In this document: one piece after another, positions 34,601 through 46,331 of the stretch | How positions within the stretch are numbered: the first letter of the stretch is position 1 | Layout: each line of letters begins with the position of its first letter | Source: Hawksworthiomyces lignivorus | Lineage: Eukaryota; Ascomycota; Sordariomycetes; Ophiostomatales; Ophiostomataceae | Direction of reading: 5' to 3' | Length of the DNA: 64,000 nucleotides | NCBI GenBank assembly: GCA_002917075.1 | Contig: NTMA01000033.1 | Span: 335,862 to 399,861, forward strand | The notes under the pieces: generated by a model | What the model was told of the DNA's origin: nothing | The model's input: only the letters and a program-made list of their open reading frames with translations | Databases searched by the model: none | Position numbers and translations under genes: made by a program

Positions 34601-37600
34601 GAAATTTGCATTTCCTAGGACCAGAGGAAGAGCTTGTCTAGGAGACATAAAATCTTCAGCGTCTTCAAGTTGCGAGTTGGATATAGAGCTTACTAGAGTC
34701 TACCAAATGGTCTCTTTCAAATAGTCGGTAGTACGCTAGTACTTTCGCCACTGACCATAGAGTCATAGTTCTAAGTCGCCCCCAGGCTTTGTGATAAATG
34801 GTGATACGATGTACGCTGACCGAGATGGCTGATGGCGTTCTTGAATGAGACCACAGCTGAGGAGAAGACTGATGTCTCTACATTACTGGTAAAACCAGCA
34901 GAGCTACTTCGTTTATTAAGAGTCGCTATGATCGTACACATACACTGCAATCTGTTTTATGAGTGACTTTTTCAGTTCCAGCAAAAGTGATACAATAGCT
35001 TGCGGTTTTTATTTCTGTTTCCTTTCAACATGCCTTTCCCCTTCGTAGCCTCCATATACAAAAGCAATGAAAATAACTTTTTGCTTTACTTGTATGATTT
35101 TGTGGCAAAATCCCATCCAACGTATTTTCGCTTACTGTATGCATTGACTTATAAGCAATTTTCCAGGGACTCTTTGAGATTGTAACTTCGTGCTACGTTC
35201 TAGGAGGCCTGCAGGAAATGGTGTTTTCCCAAATTCCACTCTTCTAGTCCGAATTGTCAAGCCCTGCCATTAAACGACTATGCCTAACGAAGAAGCTGCC
35301 ATCCCCGTTCGTCTCGTTTATCTGCTAATATGTTGGTGTGAAAGGTCTGGTCGACATCTAGATTCCTCTCCCTTGATTCTATCCGTACTAATGAGCACGA
35401 AGTGGCTTAGCCCGGCACTGTGTTTTGCCCCCGCTTGTCTGTAAATGGTTGTTCAAACCGTCAGGCATCCTGCTACTTCCACACTTATCTCGTTCCTCGG
35501 GAACGCCATACACTGGCATACAAAAGCCATGAGGCTTGTCTCCAACGAAATCTTATTACGACGCGAATTGGTGCTGTGTCTTGGCATCCAGCGCTTACAA
35601 GGTCAAGTGCAGCCCTGATCACCGTACTCTATGAGACCCGCCCAAATGGTTACCAGCTTTCGGCCATGGGTACTACCGTGACGTACGAGTATGTTCGTAG
35701 CTCAGCATGGTTGTTTTATCATGTATTTGGAGAGGCAACCCTTCTGACTCAGAACCAGTCGGGGTAAAACAAACCAAAATGGAGACAGGTACCAATGAAC
35801 TCGAACCTTGGCAGAACGACTGCTGCATCCCATTGTTCCAGAGATAGCACGTGATATTGAAATCTAGGGTGACGTCTCTCATCTCAACTTCAACCCCAGA
35901 TTCGTGTGACAGGTGAAAAATAATGTCCTTGGCATTCGCCGGACACCGGCAATGCTGCTCTTGGTGTGACATTGCATCGCAGTCTCTTCGCCATAGTCAG
36001 CTAAAAATAAACACCGCATTAGCCGCAAAGTTGCAGAAAATACTCCGCATCGTACGTTGAAGAAATACATCTGGAGTTGAATTCCCTGATTCTAGCTACC
36101 ATCGTCGCCGTCTCATGACGGTCCGCCACCGTGCCAGTATGTTTTTGGTGAAGCGCACTCGGCTCTGACGGTAGACAAAAAATCAGAGCAACGCTAAGTG
36201 ACAAGTGCTTGTGGGTCAAAAAAGATCAGGCGAAAAGCAGCACGGTTACATCATGGATTTTGAAGACCCCTGCAGGTTCTGATTCGTTTGGAGCTTCTAG
36301 ATTTCGGAACTGTTTTGAGCTCCAGCTTGCCCATTCTCCACCAATTGCCCTACACGAAAATGCCCTTTGTCAGCTATGAAGAGTTGAGAGCGACTTCGCT
36401 GTCGGATTGGACGCCACCGCAGGCAGGGGCAGCATGACAAGGAGGCGCGTGACGACCAGAATTCTGCATTTGCCAATAGTACGACCCTGCGCACTCGTAC
36501 GAGTCGGGTATCGGAATTCGGAAAGTGTGCATTGGCAGGGAATATCAGAAGTGAGCGAGAGAAGGGAAGAGGCAAGAAGGCGCGCATACGATCGGAAAAG
36601 GCTTTGCAGGCTGTTTCCAAGAAGTCGGCTTTCCATGTGAAACTACACCGATCAGGTAATGCAGCCAGAAAAGGAAAGATTAGAAAAATCAATCTGCGTG
36701 TCAAACTTAAAATGAGCCAAAAGGCGGACTGCGTCATCAATGCCGCCCAGTCTCGTTTCCGCGCTTCCGCCGTCTACGCAACGTTTTGAAGGGTCCCTTC
36801 GTCCCGGCTGGTGGATGTGGCTGGTGCGTTTTCTCCCGTTTGGTGACGTAGTTCGATTTACGTGTGCATGCAGGCCAAGCAAGCCTCCATGGGAGAAAAC
36901 GGCGAAAGACGGGCATCATGAAATTTTCTTACATGGCGCAGAAAAAATTCATCGCATTTCCCCCCTTCCTGTGCGCTTCGCATTGTCCCACCATTTGTGC
37001 GTATTTCATTGTCTGCAGCACAGTTTCGTAAACGGTGCTCTGAATCCTACACAGAACTTTTGTGTAAGCAAAGGAGCGACTTGTGCTCGATTGTCTCAGA
37101 TTAAAAAACGAAGAATGAGATACGAGAACTCGACAGCATGGCACATTATCATTTTCTGGTTTCGGTTTTGCATGCTGACGTCTGGCGCGTGTCCGCTCCA
37201 CGCGGACAAGCATATCATACTCGCCGTACTCCGTACTCCGTACACGTATGTACGAGTATGTAGGTGCGGTCACGATAGGAATGAGGAATTTGCCCCACCA
37301 AAAACCCTTTGGAAAATAACATGTAAGACATAACGCCTGGACCGTTGTGGATCTAGTTCGCACTCGTCACAGGTGCATAACCTTTCGAGTGAGACCATTC
37401 TGCAAGCCCCAATCTACATGGAGATGTGCAGTGTCTCTCTCCTCTGCCATGCGAGTTCTGCTCGTGATTTCCGTTACATGTCGCTGCGCCTGCCTCACTC
37501 TCACTACCAGAGTTTCTTCGTTGGCTGTTGGCGCCTTTGTGCTTTGCCTTGGTCCCAAACGCGTGCATGCAGTAAGCGGGCTACGCACGGCAGGATATTA

Positions 37601-37696
37601 TGACATTATGAAGCGTTGGGCATAACATTGCACACAATCTTCGTGAGCTTTATTGCCTTTTTGCTTATTGGGCTGTGAAGTAAGAGACAACGCCTT

Positions 37697-37740
37697 TTAT
37701 TTTATTATTTTATTATTTACTAATTTTTTTTTTTTTTTTT
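37697..37740. repeat. AT low-complexity tract (TTTTATTA units plus T run)
   Basis: TTTTATTA-type units followed by a run of about 18 T, next to GGGGAATTCC. Simple-sequence DNA. Confidence 0.8.
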
Positions 37741-38049
37741 GGGGAATTCCAGTTGCTGGATGCCCTTTGTTGGTCCTTCCTTCCTTACATTGACTGACTG
37801 TACTCGTACTTTCCCGTTTCATTTACCCAAGACTTCGGAGTTGCAAGCCGCTTGTCCCATTTGGGATATATTGCAGTAGCGATCACTCATCGCCCACCAG
37901 AGCACCCTGGCACCGAAAACCATAAGCATAAGCCTACGTGTATGCTTATTATGTTGAGTTGTGCGTACCTATGTACCTAGACTCCTCCAGCGCTGCTCCG
38001 TAAAGCCGCACCACCTGGAGCCAGGGACGGGAAGCGTGACCTGATGTCG

Positions 38050-39947
38050 TTTTGGCTTTGGACGGTTCGGCTTGCCTAACTTCTCTGGTGAGCGTGCGCC
38101 TCGCTTTCTGGAACATTTTTTTCCTTTTTCTTTTTTCTTCTTCTTTTGTGCACTCGAGCAACACATACATACATTCATATCATGATTCTAAAAAGACGTT
38201 CGCGAGGGATAGTTACCCAAAGAGCGGGAAAAAGCCACGTACCGGGCGTTTCCGCCTCCCCTTCCTCTGTGTCTCGTTTCTTTGTGCACTATTAGTTAAT
38301 GTCTCTCGCTTGGTTCTCACAAACTCCTGACTCACCCACTTTTGTTTCTTCCTGGTCCGTCTTTGCGCTTTTGCAGTGTCGCATTCTTTAATATAGAGAA
38401 AACGGCCGACTTGTGGTGCACCAAAGGATTAACACGGCCAATTAAGAAATGCTGCTCTTTGTCCTTTCGCTCCCATTTGCCCATCTCATTTTTTCCATTT
38501 CGTTCCTTACTTCGCTTTCCCCTGCTCCGTAGCTCGTTGGCCATTTCCATGTTCTCTATGTCCGCCTTTCCCTAACCCTCGATACACCACCAACCCCTCC
38601 TTTCCTTGGTCCCGCATCGCCCCATGCTGGTCGCTGATCGTTGCTCCGCCTGTTTTGTTGCTCGTCATCAGAACGCCCCTAGTGGCGTCGACCGTCGTAT
38701 CATCTGTTAATTCATCACTCATTAGTACTCTGTACCAAGCTTATTTTGACAAGAGACCAAAATAAAAACCCAAACCGTCCGAGATACAAGAGCCAGCTAT
38801 CCTGCAGCCGATTCGGCACACAAGTGGTCTTCTTGCGGATACCTGTTCGTCGTGTCACCCGTCCGGCTTGCCTTCTCCTCTCTTTCTGCTTTTGATATCG
38901 ACTGGTGACCACACTGTTTCTGCTGTCTGAGGTACGTCGTAAGATACAAGACACGTCCACAACACACAATTCTTTCCATCCTCTGGATCTCCACCTGACT
39001 GCTACTCCACCCCATCTTGGATCGAACGGATCTACATAGCATCCAACTGCCCCCTTCCTTTTTCTTCATCGCCGTCCGTCACCACTCCTCTTCTCTGCTT
39101 AGTCTCATCGTCCGTCCTGATTGCATTGCTGTCATTTTGCCTGGGCGACAATGTCTTAATCCGGTTCGACGTCAATAGTACCATCCAATAACAGCTCCCT
39201 GCTATGATTCACCTCAACACCGCTGTCCTGCAGTACGTGTGCGCTTGTCTTCCCTCCTTCGTCTGCATTTCCCCATCTGCCTCTCCTCTACCCTCCATCT
39301 TGTCTTAACCCTATTGTACCATTATTGTCCTGCGCTGTCCTTATATGCTTCTCTCCTTCTGTCAGTGCCTCGTCTCGTGGTCCTTGTTCTGGTAGAAAAT
39401 ACCAAGGACCACGGACCACCAGAAAGCGGAGAGCCTGTTTTCTGTCTCTTGTTTGTATCTTCTCTCCGCTTCTTTCTTTTTCTTACTTTCCTTCTTGCTT
39501 CTATCCTATTTTTCTTTTCCTTTCGCTTTTCTTTTCTTCTCATATCAAATCTCATATTTGCAGTCCTCTTGTATATTCATCTCGCATCCTTCGCTGCTTC
39601 TGCAGACTGTCCTACACGCCTTGACGATTGCGGTTATCTTTACCTCATCGCCCTTCTTTTATTTCACTCATGTTTTCACTTCCTCTACGCTTGCGTTCAC
39701 CGTCATTTCTCAGGACTCGCAGATTCCTTCTCTCTCTTCCCGTGCCATCGTCTACCCTATCCAGCTAAGTAGCCTCTGCGCCGAGTGCGCTCCGGCTTCT
39801 GCAGCCATGTCGTCCTCCGCCAGGCGTGGCGAGACTGGCCTTGGAAATTGTGTGTTCCCTCGTTACCACGCATGTTTCCCGTGTGATTTCATGAGCCTCC
39901 AAATCAATTACAACACTGGAATATACCAATATGTCACCGTTCACTCA

Positions 39948-39985
<38 letters not shown>

Positions 39986-40039
39986 TTTTGGACCTTCTCT
40001 CTCATCACATCATGCTTATGTTCAGATCTTTAACAAGCA
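38050..40039 (+). promoter_or_regulatory. Pyrimidine-rich promoter and long leader of the alpha-arrestin gene
   Basis: Nearly 2 kb strongly biased to C and T on the plus strand, with many CTT, TCC and CTTTC runs, the usual make-up of promoters and 5' leaders of highly regulated fungal genes. Several short upstream ATG frames occur, so translational control by upstream ORFs is possible. Overlapping frames of 177 and 209 codons here arise from the CT bias (runs of Leu, Ser, Phe, Pro) and are not genes. The segment ends with a 36-base C run 54 nt before the ATG at 40040. Confidence 0.45.
39950..39985. repeat. Poly(C) run, 36 C
   Basis: Thirty-six consecutive C on the plus strand, 54 nt before the proposed alpha-arrestin start. 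In DNA, long C/G homopolymers can form i-motif and G-quadruplex structures. In RNA a C run this close to the start could bind poly(C) proteins. Length polymorphism or a sequencing error is equally possible. Confidence 0.9.
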
Positions 40040-43000
40040 ATGGCCCTCGGGGTTTACTGGGGCACTTGTACTAATTCTTTGATCATGTCTACAGTTGTGA
40101 ATCTCCGAGAGAATTCCGGTGTTAGTCAACTTAGTCAGAACCCCCAGCGTATTCAGACTAGGACAAACAACGGCACTATTCTCTACACTCCGAGGTATCC
40201 CATTGAACGCCGCACACGCGCCAGTCCGGCATTTCCGACACCACATATTCGGCCGCGCCAACGTCGTCCCCATACTATCCACATCGTCTCTTATCCTCCA
40301 GGCTACATCCCAACTGAGTTAAGAAGCGCTAATCCTCCACATCAATCCCATAACAGGAGCGTCAACAGCAATTACAATAGCAACCCGAGGGATAGCGAGG
40401 CGGCAAAGTTCTTAAAGCGTAAGAAGAAAGGACAAAACAATACCGGTGCAACCCAACCTGCACTCCGGAGAAACAACCTTCAACTAAACAAAAAGCGGTC
40501 CGCTCATTTTCCACGAAAGCCAATATCACCTCCATCTGCTACTCTGCCTCCTGCATCTCCTGGAACGCGAGTACTTGAGAAGCTCTTGTCTGCATTTGGT
40601 TCTCAGTCGCCGTCTTCTCATCCCCACTCCACCGCAGCCAAGGCTGCAGAGTCACCTTGTTTAACGACTCGGTCCTCCGGATCTAGGCCAAGTAGTCTCC
40701 TCAGCCTCGGGCGCCGTCTGTCGCTATCACGAACACGCTCCCACGAGAGTGAGCAGACATCGGCATCTGCCGGTTCTTGTAACCCTCCTGGCCCGCCTGT
40801 GTGCGAGCAACAAGGCCGTTCTCTACCTGCTCCACCAATGAGACAAAGCTTTGCCATGGCGGACACTGCTCGTCCGTCCTCTCTGGTGATCGGACATGAA
40901 TCCAACCACTCCAACCGGAATAGCTTCATGTCTGTACGATCTGTGAAGAATGTTATGACGTCATCAGTTGCCGAGATCACAGAGAAGCCTGTAGCTTCCG
41001 GCGGTGGCTTGTCTTGTGCCATCATTCTAGCGGAACCTCACTTATTTCTGAGTGGCTTTGACCACGACGGCCACAGACGGCGCAGCAACAACAATGGCAC
41101 TGCTCTGTTGCGGGGCAAGCTGCAGCTTACCTTGACTAAGAACGTCAAGGTTCGTTCGGTCACTCTAAAGCTGAGCGGCAAAGCTCGCACTGAGTGGCCC
41201 GAGGGTGTGCCGCCGCTCAAGGTCGATATCTACGAGGAGGAGTCTTTGCGCACACAGGCCCTCACCTTCTTCCACGCAATGCACGAATCATGGGAGACAC
41301 CTTACGGAAACCAGTGCACCTATACTCTCAAGATTTCTCCCGAAAATTCGTTGGCCACAGCTCTGAGCAGGCTGTCGCCGTCTGCCTCGCACTCGTCCGA
41401 CGCCAATTCATTGGCTTCCGGGTTGACGTCTAAAGATATCAAGCGTCTGTCACTCCAGCACGTCCAAGCAAGGAGCTTCGGAAAGGGTGATTCGCCTATG
41501 GCCCATCCGGTCCAAGCAAAGGGTTACAAAGTGTTTGTTCCTGGAACATACGAATATTCATTCGAGCTGCCCATCGACCACCATCAACTTGAATCCATTA
41601 AATTGCCTTTTGGCTCAGTCAAGTGGCAGCTCGAAACCACGGTTGAGCGTGCCGGTGCTTTTAAGCCGAATCTACACGGATCCAAGGAGGTCAGCATCGT
41701 TCGGGTGCCGGACCAGCTCTCGCTCGAGACCGTCGAGCCAATCTCTATCAGCCGCCAGTGGGAAGACCAAATGTACTACGACATTGTCATCTCTGGAAAA
41801 TCCTTTCCAATCGGTGCAAAAATCCCCATCGCATTCAAACTGACCCCGCTGGCGAAAGTACAACTCCACAAACTCAAAGTCTACGTCACCGAGTCCACCG
41901 AGTATTGGACTAATAATCGCCGTGTCACCAGAAAAGATCCTGGCAAAAAAATCCTGCTGTTTGAAAAATCGGCTGGCAAACCGGTAGAGTCCCAGTATGC
42001 CAACAGCGAGATCAATGTCCTCAGCGGCGGCGAGCTGTCTTCGGCCGAGCGCAGCGAAGCTCGTGCTATTGCCACACAGCGCCGCAACATAGAAGCCCAA
42101 CGCACGCATCACGCTGCTGAACCACTTCCCGATCCAGCAGATAATCTGCTCGGCGACCTCGACCTAGGGTTGGAGTCCTACTGGGGTGCTACAGAAATGG
42201 AAATGAATGTTCAAATTCCTACCTGTAGCCAGATGGCCAAAGATCCAACTCGTCGCCTTCATCCCGACTGCAGCTGGAAGAACGCACATGTATACCACTG
42301 GATTAAGGTGAGTCTCTCTCCGACATACCATGGCGCTGGTTCGTTCGCGACTCGTGCATGACTTGTGATGCTAACAAAGCCTAGGTCGTCATGCGAATCT
42401 CGCGTCTTGATCCTGAAGACCCAGCCGGCAAGCGACGCCGCCATTTCGAGATCAGCATCGATTCGCCATTTACGGTGCTTCACTGCTTAGCTACGCAGGC
42501 GAATACGGCCCTGCCGCGGTACTCTGGCTTGGACCTGTCAGCAACAGAGCCGCATTATATGCCTTCACAGTGCGGATGCCATGATGCGTCCATGCCTACT
42601 ACGCCGGTTAGCCCTATTTCGCCCGTCGATCTGAGTTCCGACTTACATCGACAGCCGTTGCCTATGCTGCCACAGGCGGCTCATCTACACACGCACAACG
42701 TTTCCTTGGCCAACAATGGAAATGTACTGCCCCAAAATTTGGCGTCGACGATTGACAGCCCGGTCGCCCGGCAGAATTCATCTGATGGCCAGGATGACTT
42801 TGAATCCGCGCGTCCCATGCACTTGCTTCGTGTCCCATCCTACGCTCCGCCTGCGTTTGATGCCGACGATGCTCCGCCAGTTCCGGCGGACATCATGACG
42901 CCTCCGCCGAACTACGACGCCATTGTTGGCTCGCCAAGCGTTGACGGGCTTGCTGATTACTTTTCTCGACTGGCCAACTACGACAGTCCAAACAGCGGAG

Positions 43001-43203
43001 ATGCTGATGTTGCTGTTGATGACGACTCTGACAGCGACGACCATCTGCCGGCGCGCATCACATCCCGCGGTGGTCGTGTGAATGTTACAAACCCACGCAC
43101 GCCTGGCGCTCGGCATGGCCCAAGCAGGAGCATGGATATCGAGAGGCCAGCTATCCCCCTGCACCTTTCTATTCCCAATTCTGTCAGACGACATGCGGCG
43201 TAG
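40040..43203 (+). CDS. Alpha-arrestin (arrestin-related trafficking adaptor, Rod1/Rog3/CreD type)
   Basis: Two exons, 40040-42307 and 42385-43203, with a 77-nt phase-0 intron (donor GTGAGT), give 1028 residues if translation begins at the first Met. The first ~320 residues are Ser/Pro/Arg/Asn-rich and probably disordered; the true start may be later (Met at 40085 or further in). The arrestin N domain begins near residue 322 (GGGLSCAIILAEPHLFLSG) and continues with LTLTKNVKVRSVTLKLSGKA. The arrestin C domain spans about 560-745 (SLETVEPISISRQWEDQ to KKILLFEKSAGK). Exon 2 adds DSPFTVLHCLATQANTALPRY, the typical continuation in the Rod1/CreD group. PY motifs that recruit Rsp5/HulA-type HECT ubiquitin ligases are PPNY at 930-933 and LPRY at 799-802. 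Role by family: ubiquitination and endocytosis of plasma-membrane permeases and signalling in carbon catabolite control. The tail is acidic (DDDSDSDD). Confidence 0.88.
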
Positions 43204-43868
43204 GCCTCCATGCACCCATCACAGGCGAAGAGCGACGACCAAGAGCTGCTAAGGGAGCCAGCGAAACGGCCCCGAGAACCGAAGACCCAAACGATTGAAT
43301 TTTATGCTTGCCTTCCATTTTATGCAAGCTGCATTTGGCGCAAAGGAAAATCTGGTTTTGGACAAAATGGCGTTTTACGTGGATTAGAAAGTTTTATAAT
43401 TCAGAAGCTTACGGAGGCAAAGATTTGGGACCTCGAAGCATATACCATTTGGCATTTTGTACGATCATTTATACGCAATTTGCAAAGATACCAAACAAAA
43501 GGCATAAGGAAGGGCAAGACATGATTTCACAAACAGGTTGTTTCATGACAAGATTTATTTGAATAGCATAAATTGCAGCACGGCAAAGATTAATAATGGT
43601 TTCTGAATGCAAGATACAAGACGTGCTTAAAAGGAGTGTTTCAATCTGACATGTTCAATATGTACTTGGGTATCTAGTGATATGACTTTGATGGCTTCTG
43701 ATTCCAGGAAACCAGATATTGCGTAAAGCCAAACCACTTCGTCGGGAGTATCGCCTGCGCTTTCGTTCTTTACAACTCAGACTTGAGTGAAAAACCAAAA
43801 ATGTACAAAAAAGAAGCCTAAATCCTTAAAAAAGACCAACAAAGAAAGCCAAATAGCGAAAACAGAAA
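43204..43868. other. Intergenic region between convergent genes
   Basis: About 0.67 kb between the 3' ends of the arrestin and the proline-rich gene. No gene seen. Confidence 0.65.
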
Positions 43869-44615
43869 TTACAGGAGAATAGCGACAAGAATGCAGGACG
43901 TCAAACCGGAGGCGACTGCCATCAGCAGCAGGCTTCTCCCACTTCTTCCGCCAAGGGCGGACTTGCTGCCCTGGCTGCCGACTATAGGCCGCACCGCCAT
44001 ATGCCACGCACACGACTGGCCGCCGCACGCGTAATAGGACGTCGCGTACCATCCGGGGGGCACGTGGGTCCATGCCGCCGCGTCCTCGCTGCCGCCGGGC
44101 CCTCCCGGCGGAAGCGTCACCAGCGGGTTCTCGACGATCACCGTCTTGTCGGGCGAGAGGACGATCGTCGCGACGCCACCCACCACCACGGGATGCGGGG
44201 GACCTCCGGGGACTGGCGGAGGTGGCGACGGGCCTCCTGGTGGAGGTGGACCTCCCGGCGGAGGAGGTGTCGGGGCCGCTGCTGCAGGCGGCGTTGGCGG
44301 CGGGCCCCCAGCCGGTGCTGGTGGTGGGCTGGGGGGTGGCTGTGCGTAGATGACGGTTGTGATAGCAACGGGCACCGGCGGCGGCCCTGGTGAAGGCCCT
44401 GGTGGAGGGCCGCCCGCAACATAGTCCCCGTTGGTGGCCCAGGAGGTATATGTGGTCGGTGGCGGCTGTGGCGCCGGGGTAGGGTCGGGCGAGCGAGGGT
44501 GGTGTAGTTGCTGCGACTGCGGCCGAGTGACGGCGTCGAGAAGGGTCGCCGCGCCATATAAGAACGTGGGGAGCAGCATGGTCGCGTGCTTATTTGCTTT
44601 CAAAGGGTGTGCCAC
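43869..44615 (-). CDS. Proline-rich GPI-anchored cell-surface protein (predicted)
   Basis: Single exon, 248 residues, very GC-rich compared with its flanks. Met13 starts a hydrophobic leader (MLLPTFLYGAATLLDA), so either Met1 or Met13 may be used for secretion. Residues about 45-150 are an extended Pro/Gly/Ala region with many PPPGGP and PPPP runs, probably a flexible rod. Then comes VVVGGVATIVLSPDKTVIVENPLVTLPPGG and a small Cys-containing domain (PPGWYATSYYACGGQSCAWHM). The C terminus has small residues (SALGGRSGRS) followed by a hydrophobic tail ending ILVAILL, the usual GPI-attachment signal. No enzyme domain is visible. Role by analogy: cell-wall or surface structural protein. The antisense frames over the Pro repeats are mirror images of the GC bias. 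I do not know a named family. Confidence 0.7.
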   Translation of the reverse strand: MAHPLKANKHATMLLPTFLYGAATLLDAVTRPQSQQLHHPRSPDPTPAPQPPPTTYTSWATNGDYVAGGPPPGPSPGPPPVPVAITTVIYAQPPPSPPPAPAGGPPPTPPAAAAPTPPPPGGPPPPGGPSPPPPVPGGPPHPVVVGGVATIVLSPDKTVIVENPLVTLPPGGPGGSEDAAAWTHVPPGWYATSYYACGGQSCAWHMAVRPIVGSQGSKSALGGRSGRSLLLMAVASGLTSCILVAILL

Positions 44616-46331
44616 CCGCTGGGGCCTTGGGTTTCGTCGCTTATTTTTCTTTGGGGGGGAACGGACCCTTTCCCGAGGACCTGGAGCAGGTTTTTGTTCT
44701 CTTCTTCCTGCCTGCTATACTCGCTTTGCACACTGGCGCACAGATGAATACGCAGTGAATTTTTTTTTTTATCGATTTCGTCTGTGTGGTTGCAGAATGC
44801 TATCTGCTCTCGGTTTCTGATGGGATCATTTCGAGGTTATATCGACGGGCCAAGAGCCGCCTGCCCCCTTCATTTTTTCTTATTTACTTTATTTTCTATA
44901 GAAAAGAAAGTGTCATCATCTTTTCCCAGCGATTCATTTTGTAATAAGCCTTTCTCATTTCTTCTGCCTTCCAGCCTCTCACCTCGGCCATCTTTATGGT
45001 ATCTTGTTTTAGCCATTTAAACCGGCCCAGTAGAACTGCTCACAGCCATTCCAAACCAGGCGAGAAAGATCCAGCATTTTAGAGAAGACGAGAGCCAGGA
45101 GTCCCCCAAATTTAAGGATGGCGGGCATAAGAGAGGCAGGTCTGTCTATATTCAGTTATTCGCTATGAAATCGATCTCCTAGAATGCAGTCGGAAATTAG
45201 CAGAAGCTAGGGGAGTATCTACGGTTAGGGGCCGAAGTGGCTGGGAAGACTTGCTTGGGTGTGGCCCTTAATTTGTTATTTTTCTTTGTGGTTGTGGCTT
45301 TCTGGTTGTTTACATCATTGTATTGGTTCCTGCAGCAGAGCTGGGTGCGGGTTGCGGGAGTGAAGTATTGTCTATATTAATCTATCTAATATGCCAGCGC
45401 CGCGATTGTGTTGGAGACCATATAGCAACAGCCATCTCAATCCATCTCAATGTGAGCCTTTACATACACGTGATAAAGTATTCGCGCTTGTCATTAAAGA
45501 GTTAGTTGATCGTTATTGACAAATGCTATCATATCCGGGCTGCGCCGCAACAGTGTCGCAGATGTTTGGCAAAAATTCGTGAAAACCCATAAATAAAAGC
45601 TGACTGTTTCTGCTCTGAAATCCTGTCTAAAGATCCCTTATTTAGACCTGGATTTGTAGCCATCTACATTGAATCATTCCATTCTCGTTTGACTGGTGTT
45701 GAGCTTCCAAGCTTTGCCAAGTTATGCTGCCTCCATCGTTTTTTGATGCTCGCCTCCCACAAGGATATTCCTCGCCATCCTCGTTTTCTTCTACTGCCAA
45801 GGCACATACAGGGTCATAAATTCCAACCATCCACTGTAACAAGTGTATATTCAAGTTGCAGCACAATAGATATAGCCCTAGCCCCCGATCCATAATAGCA
45901 TATTCCCAACACCCAGAATTAACTATCCTCTACTCTCAAATAATGTTTTCCCCCTTAAAGTCAAGGAGGCATTATAAGTTTCGTTCGGAGATTTATGATA
46001 GATAAAAACTACTGTAGCAACATGCAAGTTGACAAATAGTAGACTATCTAAATTAGTACGAGTAAGTGTGAGGGGTTGAAGGATTTTATTTGCTCCATTT
46101 CTTTGTGGCATGACACTACGGGGAGAATTAGCCTTAAAGCTCATTTCGTTTACTAAACACAAGCAAACTACGACGTAATATAAAGCCATAGCGAGACCAC
46201 TGTCGCCTTCTATCCTTAGCTCTAAGAAAACCTTGAGACTGAAGCAGCTCTGGTCTGACAGCACTTCGAAAGCCATCTTCTGTTCTCATAAGCTCCCGAC
46301 TGCCGAGAAACACTCTAGTCGTGACACAGTC
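44616..46331. other. Intergenic region
   Basis: About 1.7 kb. Short frames only; an 83-codon minus-strand frame at 45642-45893 has some coding-like composition but no partner exons. The right part is the promoter of the methyltransferase gene. Confidence 0.55.

Larger units (their letters stand above)
32625..38049. other. Gene-poor region
   Basis: About 5.4 kb with no recognised gene. The longest frames (for example 36740-37333, 197 codons, plus) overlap other frames, show no domain and have the residue mix of non-coding DNA. Low-complexity tracts lie at 34525-34600 and 37697-37740. A double TACTCCGTAC (37227-37243) sits in a TAC/GTA-rich stretch. A long non-coding RNA or fast-evolving small secreted protein could hide here but I cannot support one. 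Confidence 0.55.

Noticed and set aside
36740..37333. 197-codon plus-strand frame
   Set aside because: No family resemblance, scattered Cys/His without pattern, overlaps antisense frames of equal quality and ends in the TAC/GTA-rich repeat area.
38570..38579. CCCTAACCCT, which could be a telomerase RNA template
   Set aside because: A 10-mer in CT-rich DNA; I see no pseudoknot or other telomerase RNA feature around it, and chance occurrence is plausible.
39239..40082. Two overlapping plus-strand frames of 177 and 209 codons, the second with a Pro run
   Set aside because: They translate CT-rich leader DNA (Leu, Ser, Phe, Pro) and the poly(C) run; no domain, and they overlap each other in different frames.
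45642..45893. 83-codon minus-strand frame with coding-like composition
   Set aside because: No partner exon, no motif, and no conserved start; kept only as a possible fragment.
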